From the NCBI GenBank assembly GCA_016870275.1, contig VGBZ01000028.1, positions 1 to 33,538 of the forward strand: a DNA stretch of 33,538 bases, in the 5' to 3' direction. The notes beneath the pieces are model-generated. The model had not been told where the DNA came from and made no database searches. It saw only the letters and a list, made by a program, of their open reading frames with translations. A program made the position numbers and the translations under genes. Positions within the stretch are counted from its first letter, which is position 1, and each line of letters starts with the position of its first letter. Of this stretch, positions 8,825-18,033 are shown piece after piece. Origin of the DNA: Actinomycetota bacterium. Its GTDB lineage: Bacteria > Actinomycetota > Acidimicrobiia > Acidimicrobiales > Microtrichaceae.

Positions 8825-9909
8825 GCCAGCTCACCGAGCTCGGGTTCTACGGGCTCGCCGGCCACACCGAGGACCCCCACGACCTCCTCGGCGAGGCCGC
8901 TGATGCCGAGGAGCTCGGTCTGGGATCGCTGTTCATCTCGGAGCGCTTCAACGTCAAGGACGCAGCCGTGCTCACCGGTGCCGCCGGCGCCGCGAGCACC
9001 ACGCTCGGCGTGGCCACCGCTGCGACCAACATCACCACCCGGCACCTCATGGTCACCGCCACGGTGGCGACGACCGCCCACCGTCTCACCGGCGGGAGGT
9101 TCGCGCTGGGCCTCGGCCGGGGGATCGGACTGTTGAACGGCCTGTACGGGCTCGGCGAGGCCACGAGCGCTCAACTCGCCGACACCGTCGAACTGCTCCG
9201 GCGGCTCTGGCGGGGCGACGTGATCGTCGGCCACGAGGGACCTGCGGGCCACCACTCGTTCCTGCATCAGTCGAGCACCTTCGACGAGGACATCCCCGTG
9301 ATCCTCTGCGCCATGGGTGAGCGGTCCCTCGAGTTCGCAGGCGGCGTCTTCGACGGGGTGGTCCTGCACACCTACTTCAGCGACGAGACCCTCGAGCGTT
9401 CGGTCGCTGCGGTACGCCGGGGTGCGGACCGGGCCGGACGCGATCCGGCATCGGTGCGCGTATGGTCCGTGCTGGCCACCGTTGGCGACCACCTGAGCGA
9501 GGAGCTCCGCCTCCGAAAGACCGTCGGTCGACTCGCCACCTACCTCCAGGGGTACGGCGACTTGATGATCCGGGTGAACGACTGGGACCCGGAGCCGCTC
9601 TCCCGATTCCGCTCGGATCCGATCGTTGCGTCGACCCCGGGTGCGCTCGATGCCGTCGGCACCGTCGAGGTGCTGGACCACGTGGCTGGCCTGCTCCCCG
9701 ACGAGTGGCTCGCCGCGGCGGCGACTGGGACGCCGGAGCAGTGTGCAGCGCAGGTGCTCGCGCAGTTCGACCACGGACCGGACAGCGTGATCCTGCACGG
9801 CGCCACACCGGCGGAGCTCGCCCCGGTGGTGGAGGCCTACCGGACGATTCGACCGGCGGGACGCTTCGATTCGCTCAGCGCCAACCCCGGACGCTCCACC
9901 CCGACCTGA
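8821..9909 (+). CDS. LLM-class, probably F420-dependent, oxidoreductase
   Basis: About 362 residues with the TIM-barrel luciferase-like monooxygenase fold. Diagnostic segments are LGFYGLAGHTEDP, AEELGLGSLFISERFNVKDAA, GVATAATNITTRH and LTGGRFALGLGRGIG. They strongly resemble the actinobacterial subfamily of probable F420-dependent enzymes typified by MSMEG_2249 (recognised from memory, not searched). Such enzymes use reduced F420 for hydride transfer to unknown substrates. The start is the GTG overlapping the esterase stop. The C-terminus (TGTPEQCAAQVLAQFDHGPDSVILHG) is typical of the family. Being coupled to an esterase suggests sequential steps on one substrate. Confidence 0.88.
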   Translation: MSQLTELGFYGLAGHTEDPHDLLGEAADAEELGLGSLFISERFNVKDAAVLTGAAGAASTTLGVATAATNITTRHLMVTATVATTAHRLTGGRFALGLGRGIGLLNGLYGLGEATSAQLADTVELLRRLWRGDVIVGHEGPAGHHSFLHQSSTFDEDIPVILCAMGERSLEFAGGVFDGVVLHTYFSDETLERSVAAVRRGADRAGRDPASVRVWSVLATVGDHLSEELRLRKTVGRLATYLQGYGDLMIRVNDWDPEPLSRFRSDPIVASTPGALDAVGTVEVLDHVAGLLPDEWLAAAATGTPEQCAAQVLAQFDHGPDSVILHGATPAELAPVVEAYRTIRPAGRFDSLSANPGRSTPT

Positions 9910-9936
9910 CACGACGCCGACGTCGGCACTCGAGGC

Positions 9937-12486
9937 TCAACTCGTCGCCACCGCAGCGAGCGGGTCGAGCCTGGCCGCCCGACGCGCCGGGAGCACAGCT
10001 GCGAGCACACCGATCACGGCGGCCGCCACTGCGACCGCAACCAGCCGGGGCCACGGCAGGCCGAACTCGACGGTCTCGGCGGGGAGGACGGACACGAGCG
10101 CCGCAGCGAACGCCACGCCGAGCGCCAGGCCGAGCGTTGCGCCGAACGCGGCGATCAGGACGCCCTCGACCCGCACCATGCGCCGGGTCCGTCGGCGGGT
10201 CATCCCGGTGACGCGGAAGAGGCCGAGCTCACGGGTTCGCTCGACGACCGACAATGCCAGGGTGTTGGCGATGCCGAGCGCAGCGACCGCAACTGCGAAC
10301 AGGAGCAGAACGCTGACGATCCCGAGGATGATGTCGACCGACGACGTGCGGCGTTCGACGAACTCCGGTGTCACCCTCGCCGAGGAGTTGGGCACCGAAG
10401 CCACGACCTGGGCCAGATCCTCGGCCAGGACGGGAGCCGACACGCCCTCGGCGGCATCGACGAAGACGAGTCGGGCGACGGCGTCCACCCCCGGAAGCCC
10501 CTCGAGCGTTTCCGGAACGGTGATCGTGTCGTCCCACAGTTCCCGCCGCTGGTAGCTCCCGACGACGGTGACCGGTCGTCGCACCGTCCCAGAGCGCAGG
10601 TCGAACGTGTCGCCGATGCGCACGCCCTTGTCCTCGGCCCAGCGGGTGGCCACCGCGAGTTCGCCCGGGGCCTCTGGTAGACGACCGTCGACGACCTCCG
10701 GGTCGACGAGTTCCACCAGGGCGTCGAGGTCCCCGGTGGTCATCGTCACCCGGCCCGGTCCGCCCACGGCGTCGGTCCGGGCGATCCCGAGCGGTACGGC
10801 CTGCTCGACCCCGGGGGTCGCCGACACAGCGGCGACGGCATCGGCATCGAACGGGGCAATCGAACCGGAGTCGACCACGACCTCGGCCGAGAGCGATCGA
10901 GCCAGTCCCTCCCGCACGGCGGTCCGGACCGACTCGCCGACGACGAGCGTGGTCGTGACGAGCGCCAGGCCGATCATCAGCGCCGAGGCAGTCGATGCGG
11001 TGCGACGAGGGTTGCGCACGGCGTTCGCCGCCGCCACCCGACTGGCCACCCCACCCAGGTTCCTCGCCGGCCAGCCGATGCCCCGGATGATCGGTCCGGC
11101 GAGGAACCGGGCGACACCCACCACGCCGAGGAAGACGAGCAACCCTCCGACAGCGATCAACCGGACACGGGACTCGACCTCCTCCGCCGGCACCGCCCCT
11201 GCGCGGGAGGCAACGATCAGGCCGGCGACGAGCAGGATCGACCCGAGGATCGGCCGGCCGAGCGTTCGACGTGACGGGGTGGCGTCGACCGCTGCGACCG
11301 CCGCCACGGGCGGCACGACTGTGGCACGGCGAGCCGGACCGAGTACCGACACGAGCGTGACACCGATACCGACGGTGAGCGCGGCGGCCACCGTTCGCGG
11401 GGCGAGCACCAGCGGGGCCGCCGGGAGGTCGACCCCGAGCACGCTGATCAGGCGTCGGAGACCGGCAGCGAGGAGCACACCGGCGCCCACCCCGACGGCC
11501 GAGGCGAACACCCCGACCACTGCGCCCTCGCCCACCACGGTGGCGAGGACCTGTCGCCGACTCGCGCCGACGGCTCTGAGCAGGGCGAGTTCACGCGTTC
11601 GCTGTGCGAGTACCACCGAGAAGGTGTTCCAGACGAGGAAGCCGCTGACGAAGAGCGTCACGGCGGCGAAACCGAGCAACAGTCCCACGAAGGTCGTGAG
11701 GACCTCGTCGACCTGCTCCCGGGCCTCGGCGAGCAGCTCGGCAGACGACACCACGCTGTATCCCGGCCCCACCGCATCAGCGACGGATGCGAGAACCGCC
11801 CCGGAATCAGCCCCGGCATCGAGGCTGACGTTGACGAATCCGACCGAGCCGCTGACACCGACCAGTTCGGTCGCCTCGGCGAGTGTGACGGCGAGGACGG
11901 GTGCAGCCGCCACGAGCGATCCCGCCTGCTGTGTGGCGATGCCGACGACGGAGAACTCCCCGACGCCCCGTCCCGTGGCGATCCGGACCGTCGAACCCAG
12001 GTTCGCTCCACGATCGGTGGCCGTGTTCCGGTCGAGGATCACCTCACCGGGAGCCGCCGGTGGCCGACCGGACTCGAGGACGACGCCGAACGCATCCGGT
12101 TGGTCCGGCCAGTTGCTGATCAGGGCGAAGTCGAATGCTCCGGCGGTCCCGTCGGCCTTGAGGAGCTGGGCCGGACCGGACACCACCGGCGACGCCGCCG
12201 CCACACCCGGGACCGCAGCGATCACGTCGGCGAGGTCGAGAGGGATGCCCGACCGCGGACCGCCGAAGACACCCCGGGGACCCCGGCCCCCTCCGGCTCC
12301 GTCGGGACGGACGATCAGGTCGCTGCGGGTCGAGGACTCCTCGAGCAGGGAGGTGATTGAGGTCGAGAGACTGTCGGTGAGCACGAAGGAACCGACGACG
12401 AACGCCACACCGATCACGACTGCGCTCGCAGTGAGCACGAATCGCCGCCAGTGCACCCGGGCGGTTCGCAGGGTCAGGCGCCACAC
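9937..12486 (-). CDS. ABC transporter permease, MacB/FtsX type
   Basis: About 849 residues. The first transmembrane helix is near residues 15-36 (FVLTASAVVIGVAFVVGSFVL), followed by a large extracytoplasmic MacB-like domain. The first FtsX block is around residues 265-400 (LLGFAAVTLFVSGFLVWNTFS), the second half begins near 490 (RTASTASALMIGLALVTTTLVVG), and a final FtsX block precedes the C-terminus RAARLDPLAAV. This is the usual long double-FtsX actinobacterial permease, involved in lipoprotein or peptide export or in signalling to cell-wall enzymes. Start GTG 12486 is chosen because GGGAG lies 9 nt upstream and the upstream extension would overlap the SDR gene. No ATPase gene is adjacent, so the partner must be encoded elsewhere. 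Confidence 0.9.
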   Translation of the reverse strand: MWRLTLRTARVHWRRFVLTASAVVIGVAFVVGSFVLTDSLSTSITSLLEESSTRSDLIVRPDGAGGGRGPRGVFGGPRSGIPLDLADVIAAVPGVAAASPVVSGPAQLLKADGTAGAFDFALISNWPDQPDAFGVVLESGRPPAAPGEVILDRNTATDRGANLGSTVRIATGRGVGEFSVVGIATQQAGSLVAAAPVLAVTLAEATELVGVSGSVGFVNVSLDAGADSGAVLASVADAVGPGYSVVSSAELLAEAREQVDEVLTTFVGLLLGFAAVTLFVSGFLVWNTFSVVLAQRTRELALLRAVGASRRQVLATVVGEGAVVGVFASAVGVGAGVLLAAGLRRLISVLGVDLPAAPLVLAPRTVAAALTVGIGVTLVSVLGPARRATVVPPVAAVAAVDATPSRRTLGRPILGSILLVAGLIVASRAGAVPAEEVESRVRLIAVGGLLVFLGVVGVARFLAGPIIRGIGWPARNLGGVASRVAAANAVRNPRRTASTASALMIGLALVTTTLVVGESVRTAVREGLARSLSAEVVVDSGSIAPFDADAVAAVSATPGVEQAVPLGIARTDAVGGPGRVTMTTGDLDALVELVDPEVVDGRLPEAPGELAVATRWAEDKGVRIGDTFDLRSGTVRRPVTVVGSYQRRELWDDTITVPETLEGLPGVDAVARLVFVDAAEGVSAPVLAEDLAQVVASVPNSSARVTPEFVERRTSSVDIILGIVSVLLLFAVAVAALGIANTLALSVVERTRELGLFRVTGMTRRRTRRMVRVEGVLIAAFGATLGLALGVAFAAALVSVLPAETVEFGLPWPRLVAVAVAAAVIGVLAAVLPARRAARLDPLAAVATS

Positions 12487-12529
12487 ACCGGCAGTCTCCC
12501 CCAGCGGGCCCGGGCTCGGGCCGCGGGTC

Positions 12530-13336
12530 TCAGGAGCGGCGATGCCACCCGCCGGCGGCACGCAGCCCGCCGTCGACACTGAGCGTCGCCCCGGTCACGA
12601 ACCCGGCGAGATCGCCGAGCAGGAACACGACCACGCCCGCTGCAGCCTCTGGCGGGGCGAAGGAACCCCACGGCGGAACAGGCGGAGGGAGGAACGGGGA
12701 GTGCTCCGCCACCTCGGCCGACAGCTCGGCGTCCCCAGGGGTCGGCATGCCGTCGGGGGCGATGCTGTTCACCCGGATCCCGTTCGCTGCGAGCTCCAGG
12801 GCGAGTGTCCGGGTCAGCTGCTCGACGCCGGCCTTCATGGACGAGTACACCGCAAAGCCGGGCGCAGCCTGAAACGCCTCGCTCGACGTGACGTTGACGA
12901 TCGACCCACCGGAGTCCATCAACGGGACGAACGCCCGGGTCACGTCGACGACGCTCGTGAAGTTCTCGGAAACGAGCGCCGCATCGCCTCGGGCGCTGCT
13001 GTCCATGAACGCCGAGTGGAAGGTCCCACCGGCGTTGTTGACGAGGCCGTGGATCCGGCCGAACTCGTGCCGCACCCGATCTGCGAACTCCGCCACCGCC
13101 GCTGAGTCCCGGACGTCGAACGTGCCCACGACCGCACGTCGGCCCGATTCCCGGACGCCATCGGCAGCAGCCTCGACCTCAGGAGAGCGGTCGACGAGGG
13201 CTACGTCCGCCCCGAAGGCCGCTGCGGCGGCGGCCACCGCACGCCCGATGCCCCGGGCGGCGCCGGTGACCACCACCAACCGATCCGCCAACGACACGCT
13301 CTCCGGACGAGGCGTGGCGTCGACCGATTCGTTCAC
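12530..13336 (-). CDS. Short-chain dehydrogenase/reductase (SDR)
   Basis: A 268-residue classical SDR. The nucleotide-binding loop is TGAARGIG, the structural motif is NNAG, and the catalytic set is Ser in NVTSSEAF and YSSMK (Tyr-x3-Lys). The C-terminus has the family ending GATLSVDGGL. An acidic residue after the second strand (ALVDRSPE) suggests NAD(H) preference, which is an inference. The start ATG at 13336 overlaps the stop of the diguanylate cyclase gene by ATGA, so the two are translationally coupled. The substrate is unknown. Confidence 0.92.
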   Translation of the reverse strand: MNESVDATPRPESVSLADRLVVVTGAARGIGRAVAAAAAAFGADVALVDRSPEVEAAADGVRESGRRAVVGTFDVRDSAAVAEFADRVRHEFGRIHGLVNNAGGTFHSAFMDSSARGDAALVSENFTSVVDVTRAFVPLMDSGGSIVNVTSSEAFQAAPGFAVYSSMKAGVEQLTRTLALELAANGIRVNSIAPDGMPTPGDAELSAEVAEHSPFLPPPVPPWGSFAPPEAAAGVVVFLLGDLAGFVTGATLSVDGGLRAAGGWHRRS

Positions 13337-14619
13337 CGGGTGGCCAACGCCACGGCATTCCCGCCGGCACGCTTGACCGAGTAGGCCGCTGCGTCGGCGG
13401 CGTTGAGGCCCTCGGAGAGCGGGCCGCTGGAACCGGCGACCGCCACGCCGATCGACGCACTCACGATCACCGACCCCTGCGGCAGCTCGACTGGTTCCAA
13501 CAGCGTCGAGCGAATCCGCTCAGCGAAATCAATGGCCACCTCGGGGTCGGGCAGCGGGTCGAGCAGGATGAGGAACTCGTCCCCTCCGATCCGGGCCACC
13601 GCATCGCTGTTTCGGACCGTTCGCCGGATCCGGCCGGCAACCACCTCCAACAGGATGTCGCCCGCAGCGTGGCCGTATCGGTCGTTGACCGTCTTGAACC
13701 CATCGAGGTCGACGAACACCAACGCCGCTGCGGCGACAACGGTACGGTCCCGTTCGACGACGTGGTCGAACACGCTCTGGAACCCGACCCGGTTCAACAG
13801 CCCCGTGAGATCATCGTGCGTCGCTCCGTAGAGCAACTGCTCCCGTAGGACGTGCTCCTCGCTCACGTCCTCACACTGCACGACGAGGTAGTCGACAGAG
13901 CCGCTCGCAGCCACGACCGGAGCGAGCGAGATCCGGATCCAGCGGAGCGTGTCCAACTCGTCGATGAACCGGACCTCGGTCCAATCGGCGTCGATCTCGT
14001 CGCCCGAACCAGCAGCGTCCAACTGGTGCATCAGGTGGCCCTCGAGACGCTCCCGGTCATCATCGACCACGAGGTCGACCAGCGTGGAGCCGGCGAGGTC
14101 GGCCTGCGACCGACCACCGAGTCGGGCGAGAGCGTCGTTCAGGCGAATGATCCGCCCGTCGGCGCCGACGAGCGCCATGCCGAACGGCGAGCGGTCGAAG
14201 ACCTGCTCGAACCGCCGGCGCTCCGTCTCGGCCACAGCGAGGCCTTCGGCCCTCGCTGAGAGGTCGCGAGCCGCGACGACGAGCGCCCGTACCGCCGGTT
14301 CGTCGAGCAGGTTGGACGAGATGATCTCCACGGGGTGCCACTCCCCCGACGCCCGTCGGACCCGCAACTCGATCGGCTGCTTGATCCCCCGACCGGATGT
14401 CGACGCAGTAGCGAGCGACTCGGCCGCTGCGCCGACGTCGTCGGGGTGGATCAGATCGAACGCACTCCGACCGATCCAGTCGGTGCGACTCCATCCGAGG
14501 ACCGACTCGCCGGTCTGATTCGCATATGCAATCCGACCGAGGGAATCGATGACGAGCACCATGTCGGACATGTGCTCGACGATGACGTCGGCCACCCCGT
14601 CGGGAAGGTGCGGTTCCAC
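13333..14619 (-). CDS. Diguanylate cyclase with two PAS domains
   Basis: A 428-residue sensor enzyme that makes cyclic di-GMP from GTP. PAS domain 1 covers about residues 8-125 (VIDSLGRIAYANQTGESVLGW) and PAS 2 about 135-265 (FEQVFDRSPFGMALVGADG). The GGDEF domain follows (THDDLTGLLNRVGF, then FVDLDGFKTVNDRYGH), with intact GGDEF at 345-349. An RNSD sequence at 336-339 lies five residues before it, the correct position for the RxxD inhibitory site, so product feedback is likely. There is no transmembrane segment or EAL domain, so it is a cytoplasmic synthase. The start is GTG 14619, with CAACCT at -12 to -7. It is the second gene of an HdeD-GGDEF-SDR-permease run. Confidence 0.95.
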   Translation of the reverse strand: MEPHLPDGVADVIVEHMSDMVLVIDSLGRIAYANQTGESVLGWSRTDWIGRSAFDLIHPDDVGAAAESLATASTSGRGIKQPIELRVRRASGEWHPVEIISSNLLDEPAVRALVVAARDLSARAEGLAVAETERRRFEQVFDRSPFGMALVGADGRIIRLNDALARLGGRSQADLAGSTLVDLVVDDDRERLEGHLMHQLDAAGSGDEIDADWTEVRFIDELDTLRWIRISLAPVVAASGSVDYLVVQCEDVSEEHVLREQLLYGATHDDLTGLLNRVGFQSVFDHVVERDRTVVAAAALVFVDLDGFKTVNDRYGHAAGDILLEVVAGRIRRTVRNSDAVARIGGDEFLILLDPLPDPEVAIDFAERIRSTLLEPVELPQGSVIVSASIGVAVAGSSGPLSEGLNAADAAAYSVKRAGGNAVALATR

Positions 14620-14625
14620 CCGGAC

Positions 14626-14631
14626 AGGTTG
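14626..14631 (-). promoter_or_regulatory. Possible internal -10 element before the diguanylate cyclase
   Basis: CAACCT on the minus strand ends 6 nt before the GTG at 14619, with no Shine-Dalgarno. It fits the second-A and final-T positions of TANNNT only. Confidence 0.25.
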
Positions 14632-14659
14632 ACAGACGGAGCGAACCCCGTGCGCCGGG

Positions 14660-15259
14660 TCAGGCCCCGCTGCTCAACTGCCGTCCGGCCGAGCGGATCG
14701 AGAAGGCCGTCACGATCTCGGTGATCCCGCGGAAGAGGGCGAAGAAGCCCACCCACAGCAGGATCAGCGCGGCCCGGGCCGGGTAGAACTGCTGGGACGC
14801 CCAGAACCCGAGCAACAGCTCGATGATGCCGACCACCAGACCGAGCCACCAGACCTCGCTGGACTCACGCGAGAGGATGGCCGCCACGATCTGGAAGGAG
14901 CCCATGAGGATCAACAACAGTCCGAGCACGCTCGCCAGCTCCCAGAAGGCGTCCTGAGGTGAGACGAAGCAGTAGATCGACCCGGCCACGAACACCAGCG
15001 CCAGCACGAGGTGGAAGACCCGCCAGCCGCTCCGAACCAGACCGAACAGAACGAACTCGTTGATCGCAGCCCCGAGGAAGACCAGACCCAGGATGAGTCC
15101 GACGGTGTCGACCGACGTCTCGTTGAACCGAAGTACCAGCAGCGAGATCACCAGCCAGGCGATCCCGGTCACGAGGAACACCCACCACAGGCCGGCCACC
15201 TGCACCAGTCCGTCCCGGATCTGCTCCGCCTCGGCTTCCTCGGTTGCGTCGATCGACAT
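14660..15259 (-). CDS. HdeD/DUF308 family membrane protein
   Basis: About 199 residues with six closely packed hydrophobic helices (for example LWWVFLVTGIAWLVISLLVL, VGLILGLVFLGAAINEFVLF, GIIELLLGFWASQQFYP, ALILLWVGFFALFRGITEIV). This is the layout of HdeD, an E. coli acid-resistance membrane protein, and the related DUF308 proteins; the molecular role is unknown. The ATG at 15259 is preceded by GAGGTG with 4 nt spacing. The longer open frame upstream runs antisense to the lipoprotein gene and is spurious. It leads the minus-strand run, 40 bp before the diguanylate cyclase. Confidence 0.85.
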   Translation of the reverse strand: MSIDATEEAEAEQIRDGLVQVAGLWWVFLVTGIAWLVISLLVLRFNETSVDTVGLILGLVFLGAAINEFVLFGLVRSGWRVFHLVLALVFVAGSIYCFVSPQDAFWELASVLGLLLILMGSFQIVAAILSRESSEVWWLGLVVGIIELLLGFWASQQFYPARAALILLWVGFFALFRGITEIVTAFSIRSAGRQLSSGA

Positions 15260-15299
15260 GTGACACCTCAGTTTTTTCGGCCCGGGTAAACGGTACCGG

Positions 15300-15325
15300 C
15301 CGGGGACCGCCGGACCGGGGACCGC
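15300..15325. repeat. Short direct repeat in a divergent promoter region
   Basis: An 11-bp sequence, CCGGGGACCGC, occurs at 15300-15310 and again at 15315-15325, a 15-bp period. It lies between the divergent HdeD-like and lipoprotein genes. The spacing is not a clean helical turn, so a regulator-binding role is only a possibility. Confidence 0.3.
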
Positions 15326-15375
15326 TGGGTGAATCGACCCGGGGTTCGAGAGCGGCGCGCATTCAATCGGTGCGG

Positions 15376-15381
15376 TACCCT
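15376..15381 (+). promoter_or_regulatory. -10 element of the lipoprotein esterase gene
   Basis: TACCCT ends 8 nt before the GTG at 15390, with no Shine-Dalgarno between them. Confidence 0.4.
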
Positions 15382-15389
15382 CGCTGATC

Positions 15390-16376
15390 GTGGTTCGACC
15401 CCGGTTCCCCCTGCTCGCTGCCGGCATCCTCGTCACGGCGGTGGTCGCCACGGTCGGGTGCACCGCCCCGCCACCGTCGGTCCTCCCACAGCCTCCCGGA
15501 CGGGGCATCGTCAACGGCGAGGTCGTCGCTCCCTCGGTTGGTTGCGAGAGCGGTTCCGGGCTGACCCCGGGCCGCAGCAGGATCACACTCCACTGGCAGG
15601 GCCAGACCCGCACCGCAACGCTCGACGTCCCTGCGGGCGGGACCGGACCCCGGCCCCTCCTGGTGTCCCTGCATCCGTTCGCCCTCGGCCCCGACGCCTG
15701 GGAGGCCTACTCGGGCCTCGCCGCTGCGGCTCTGGACCGTGGCTACGTCGTGGTGACCCCGCTCGGGAGCGATCCGGGTCCGCGCTGGGCCGTGCCCGGT
15801 GGCCTGCGAACCGGAATCGACGACGTGGGCCTGATCAACCGTCTCATCGACGACCTCGAGGACACCGGGTGCATCGATCGCAACCGGATCACCGCCGCCG
15901 GGTTCTCCGCCGGCGCTGCGATGGCACAGGCCCTGAGTTGCACCACGCCGTGGCGGTTCCGGGCGGTGGCCGGGTCGGGGGGAACGAACCTGACCGACCT
16001 CTGTCCAGCGTCTCCACCGACGAGCGTGATGATCCTCCACGGAACCGCTGATCCCATCGCCCCGCTGACCGGGTCCGAGGTGCCGTTCGCACCGCCGCTC
16101 GGCCTCGAAGTGACCGACGTGGTGGCGACCGATGCCGCCCGAGCCGGCTGCGGACCCACTCCCGCCGTCAGTGATGTGGCACCGACGGTTCGGGTGTCGG
16201 TGTTCTCCGTTTGTGGCACCCATCGCGTCGAGTACTGGTCACTCCTCGGCAGCGGCCACACATGGGCGGGCGAGCCGAGCCTGCTCGACCTCTTCGCCGG
16301 GCCGACCAACACCGACATCTCTGCCAACTCAGTGGTGCTCGACTTCTTCGACTCGTTCGCCAGCAGGACGCCCTGA
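15390..16376 (+). CDS. Secreted lipoprotein esterase, PHB depolymerase/LpqC-like
   Basis: About 328 residues. The N-terminus is a lipoprotein signal: basic start, hydrophobic core (FPLLAAGILVTAVVATVG), then a lipobox-like TVGC, followed by a Pro-rich linker. The catalytic domain is an alpha/beta hydrolase of the polyhydroxybutyrate depolymerase/feruloyl esterase type. Its nucleophile elbow GFSAGA places Ser at 173, Asp is at 221 in HGTADPIAPL, and His is at 290 in GSGHTWAGE. Paired Cys (for example in TGCID and LSCTT) suit an exported protein. Mycobacterial LpqC has the same arrangement. It probably cleaves polyester or aromatic ester bonds outside the cell; the substrate is unproven. Confidence 0.85.
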   Translation: MVRPRFPLLAAGILVTAVVATVGCTAPPPSVLPQPPGRGIVNGEVVAPSVGCESGSGLTPGRSRITLHWQGQTRTATLDVPAGGTGPRPLLVSLHPFALGPDAWEAYSGLAAAALDRGYVVVTPLGSDPGPRWAVPGGLRTGIDDVGLINRLIDDLEDTGCIDRNRITAAGFSAGAAMAQALSCTTPWRFRAVAGSGGTNLTDLCPASPPTSVMILHGTADPIAPLTGSEVPFAPPLGLEVTDVVATDAARAGCGPTPAVSDVAPTVRVSVFSVCGTHRVEYWSLLGSGHTWAGEPSLLDLFAGPTNTDISANSVVLDFFDSFASRTP

Positions 16377-16405
16377 GAGGGCGACTGACCAGGTTCCTCG
16401 GCTCC

Positions 16406-17845
16406 TCACTCAACCCCGGAGCGCTGACGCCACATGGCCTCGATCTCCTCCAGAGAGCGGCCCCTCGTCTCTGGTACGTAACGCCAGATCCACACGAACG
16501 CCACCAGGCAGAGAGCGGCGAACAGCCAGAACGTTGACGCCTGTCCGATGGAGTCGGTCAGGCTCAGGAAGAACTGGCTGACGAGCCAGGCACTCCCCCA
16601 GTTGAACGCCGTGGCGACCGCCACGCCCCTGCCTCGGATGTCCCGAGGAAAGATCTCGTTGATGAGGGTCCACACGACGGGACCGAGGGAGAAGGCGAAC
16701 GAGGCGATGTAGATCACCAGACCGACCAGTGCAACGACTCCCGAGTTGGTCACCCCGGCGGACTGCGTGACCGGCTCAGCCGGGATGTCGCTGAGCGAGC
16801 GGAACGCAAAGCCGACAGCGGTCAGGCTGAGACCCATCCCCACCAGGCCGGCGAGCAGGAGCGGGCGGCGGCCGAGCCGGTCGACGAAGGCCACAGCGAT
16901 GAGCGTGGCGACCACGTTGACGGCGCCGATCGCCCAGGTGGTCGCTGCGGTCTGATCGGCGACCGTCGAGAACCCGGCTGCGGCGAAGATCTTGTTGGCG
17001 TAGTAGATGATGGCGTTGATCCCGGTGATCTGCTGGAACACCGCCAGGCCGATCCCGAGCAGCAACGGGGTGCGCCACCGCTTGGCGAACACCTCGGCCC
17101 AGGTGGCCTGCGGGACGTCCTCGGCGATCGACGCCTCGATCTCGGCCATTCCCGCAGCAGGGTCATCGGGGCGTACCCGTTCCACCGCCCGCTCGGCGTC
17201 ATCGGTGCGGCCCTTGCTCAGGTACCAACGCGGGGTGTCACTCGACGGGAGGATCAACAGGACGAGGAGCAAGGCCGGGACGGCCGACACGCCGAGCATG
17301 GCCCGCCAGGCGTCACCGCTCGAGAGCAGTTCGTCGACCAGGTAGGCGAGGAAGATTCCGAAGGTGATCCCGAACTGATAGCCCGATACGAACCGGCCCC
17401 GGACCCGGGTAGGGGCCATCTCCGAGGCGTAGAGCGGGGCGGCCACCGAGGCGACACCCACTCCGAATCCGACGATCAGACGACCGACCACCAGGACAGT
17501 GGGATTGGGAGCGAACGCCTCGACGAGCGCCCCACCGACGAACAACACTGCGGCGCCCATGATGGCGGGCCGCCGACCGATCCGATCAGCAACGGTGCCG
17601 GCGATGAGCGCCCCGACGAGCGCTCCGAGCGTCACCCAACTCGTGATGACCTCAACGAGTTGCGTCGAGACGTTGAACTCTTTCTCGATGCCGATCAACG
17701 CCCCGGCGATGACACCCTGGTCGTAACCGAACAGCACTCCAGCAACGAGGATCACCGCTCCGGTGAGCCACAACCAGCGACTGATGGGAACGCTCGACTG
17801 CTCCTCGGGTGGAGCGCCCGCCGCTTCCGATGTCGTCGATGCCAT
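16406..17845 (-). CDS. Sugar porter, MFS family (glucose/xylose-type H+ symporter)
   Basis: A 479-residue major facilitator with twelve predicted helices and sugar-porter signatures: [11 protein letters not shown] in the first helix, ADRIGRRPA, the central [30 protein letters not shown] in helix 7, [13 protein letters not shown], and the C-terminal [12 protein letters not shown]. The [12 protein letters not shown] segment contacts hexose in XylE and GLUT proteins. Glucose is the most likely substrate because polyphosphate glucokinase is encoded divergently 188 bp away. The start at 17845 has GGGGGA a few bases upstream. It acts in the cytoplasmic membrane. The 5' neighbour is convergent, so it is probably monocistronic. 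Confidence 0.93.
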   Translation of the reverse strand: MASTTSEAAGAPPEEQSSVPISRWLWLTGAVILVAGVLFGYDQGVIAGALIGIEKEFNVSTQLVEVITSWVTLGALVGALIAGTVADRIGRRPAIMGAAVLFVGGALVEAFAPNPTVLVVGRLIVGFGVGVASVAAPLYASEMAPTRVRGRFVSGYQFGITFGIFLAYLVDELLSSGDAWRAMLGVSAVPALLLVLLILPSSDTPRWYLSKGRTDDAERAVERVRPDDPAAGMAEIEASIAEDVPQATWAEVFAKRWRTPLLLGIGLAVFQQITGINAIIYYANKIFAAAGFSTVADQTAATTWAIGAVNVVATLIAVAFVDRLGRRPLLLAGLVGMGLSLTAVGFAFRSLSDIPAEPVTQSAGVTNSGVVALVGLVIYIASFAFSLGPVVWTLINEIFPRDIRGRGVAVATAFNWGSAWLVSQFFLSLTDSIGQASTFWLFAALCLVAFVWIWRYVPETRGRSLEEIEAMWRQRSGVE

Positions 17846-18033
17846 GTGTTCCCCCTGAGTAACGGACCGAGTACGAGGTTCGGTTGCCAGTTTGCCCTAT
17901 TGTCGGGTCCTCAGGCCGTTCTCCGCCTGCCAGCACAGGTGAGCGGGCCGAACATCGGGCCTGTCCTCGCAACCGGTCCCTCAACCAAAGAGACCGATTG
18001 ACGGCCGACCAGAGACCACCCCGTGGAGGCATC

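Noticed and set aside
7765-9912. Minus-strand frame of 715 codons opposite the carboxylesterase and LLM genes
   Set aside because: Both plus-strand genes have complete family motifs; the antisense translation is compositionally biased with no domain.
9914-9925. GCCGACGTCGGC palindrome between convergent genes
   Set aside because: A 12-bp palindrome with no loop and no U-tract is common by chance in such GC-rich DNA; too weak to call a terminator.
10568-13105. Long plus-strand open frame (845 codons) opposite the permease and SDR genes
   Set aside because: The translation is Ser/Thr/Arg/Pro low-complexity with no domain motif; it is the antisense shadow of two well-supported genes in GC-rich DNA.
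17846-18033. Search for an operator or riboswitch between the sugar porter and ppgK
   Set aside because: A TATTGT hexamer at about 17898 could be a -10 element, but no matching -35, palindrome or conserved RNA fold could be supported; apart from the ribosome sites nothing firm is visible.
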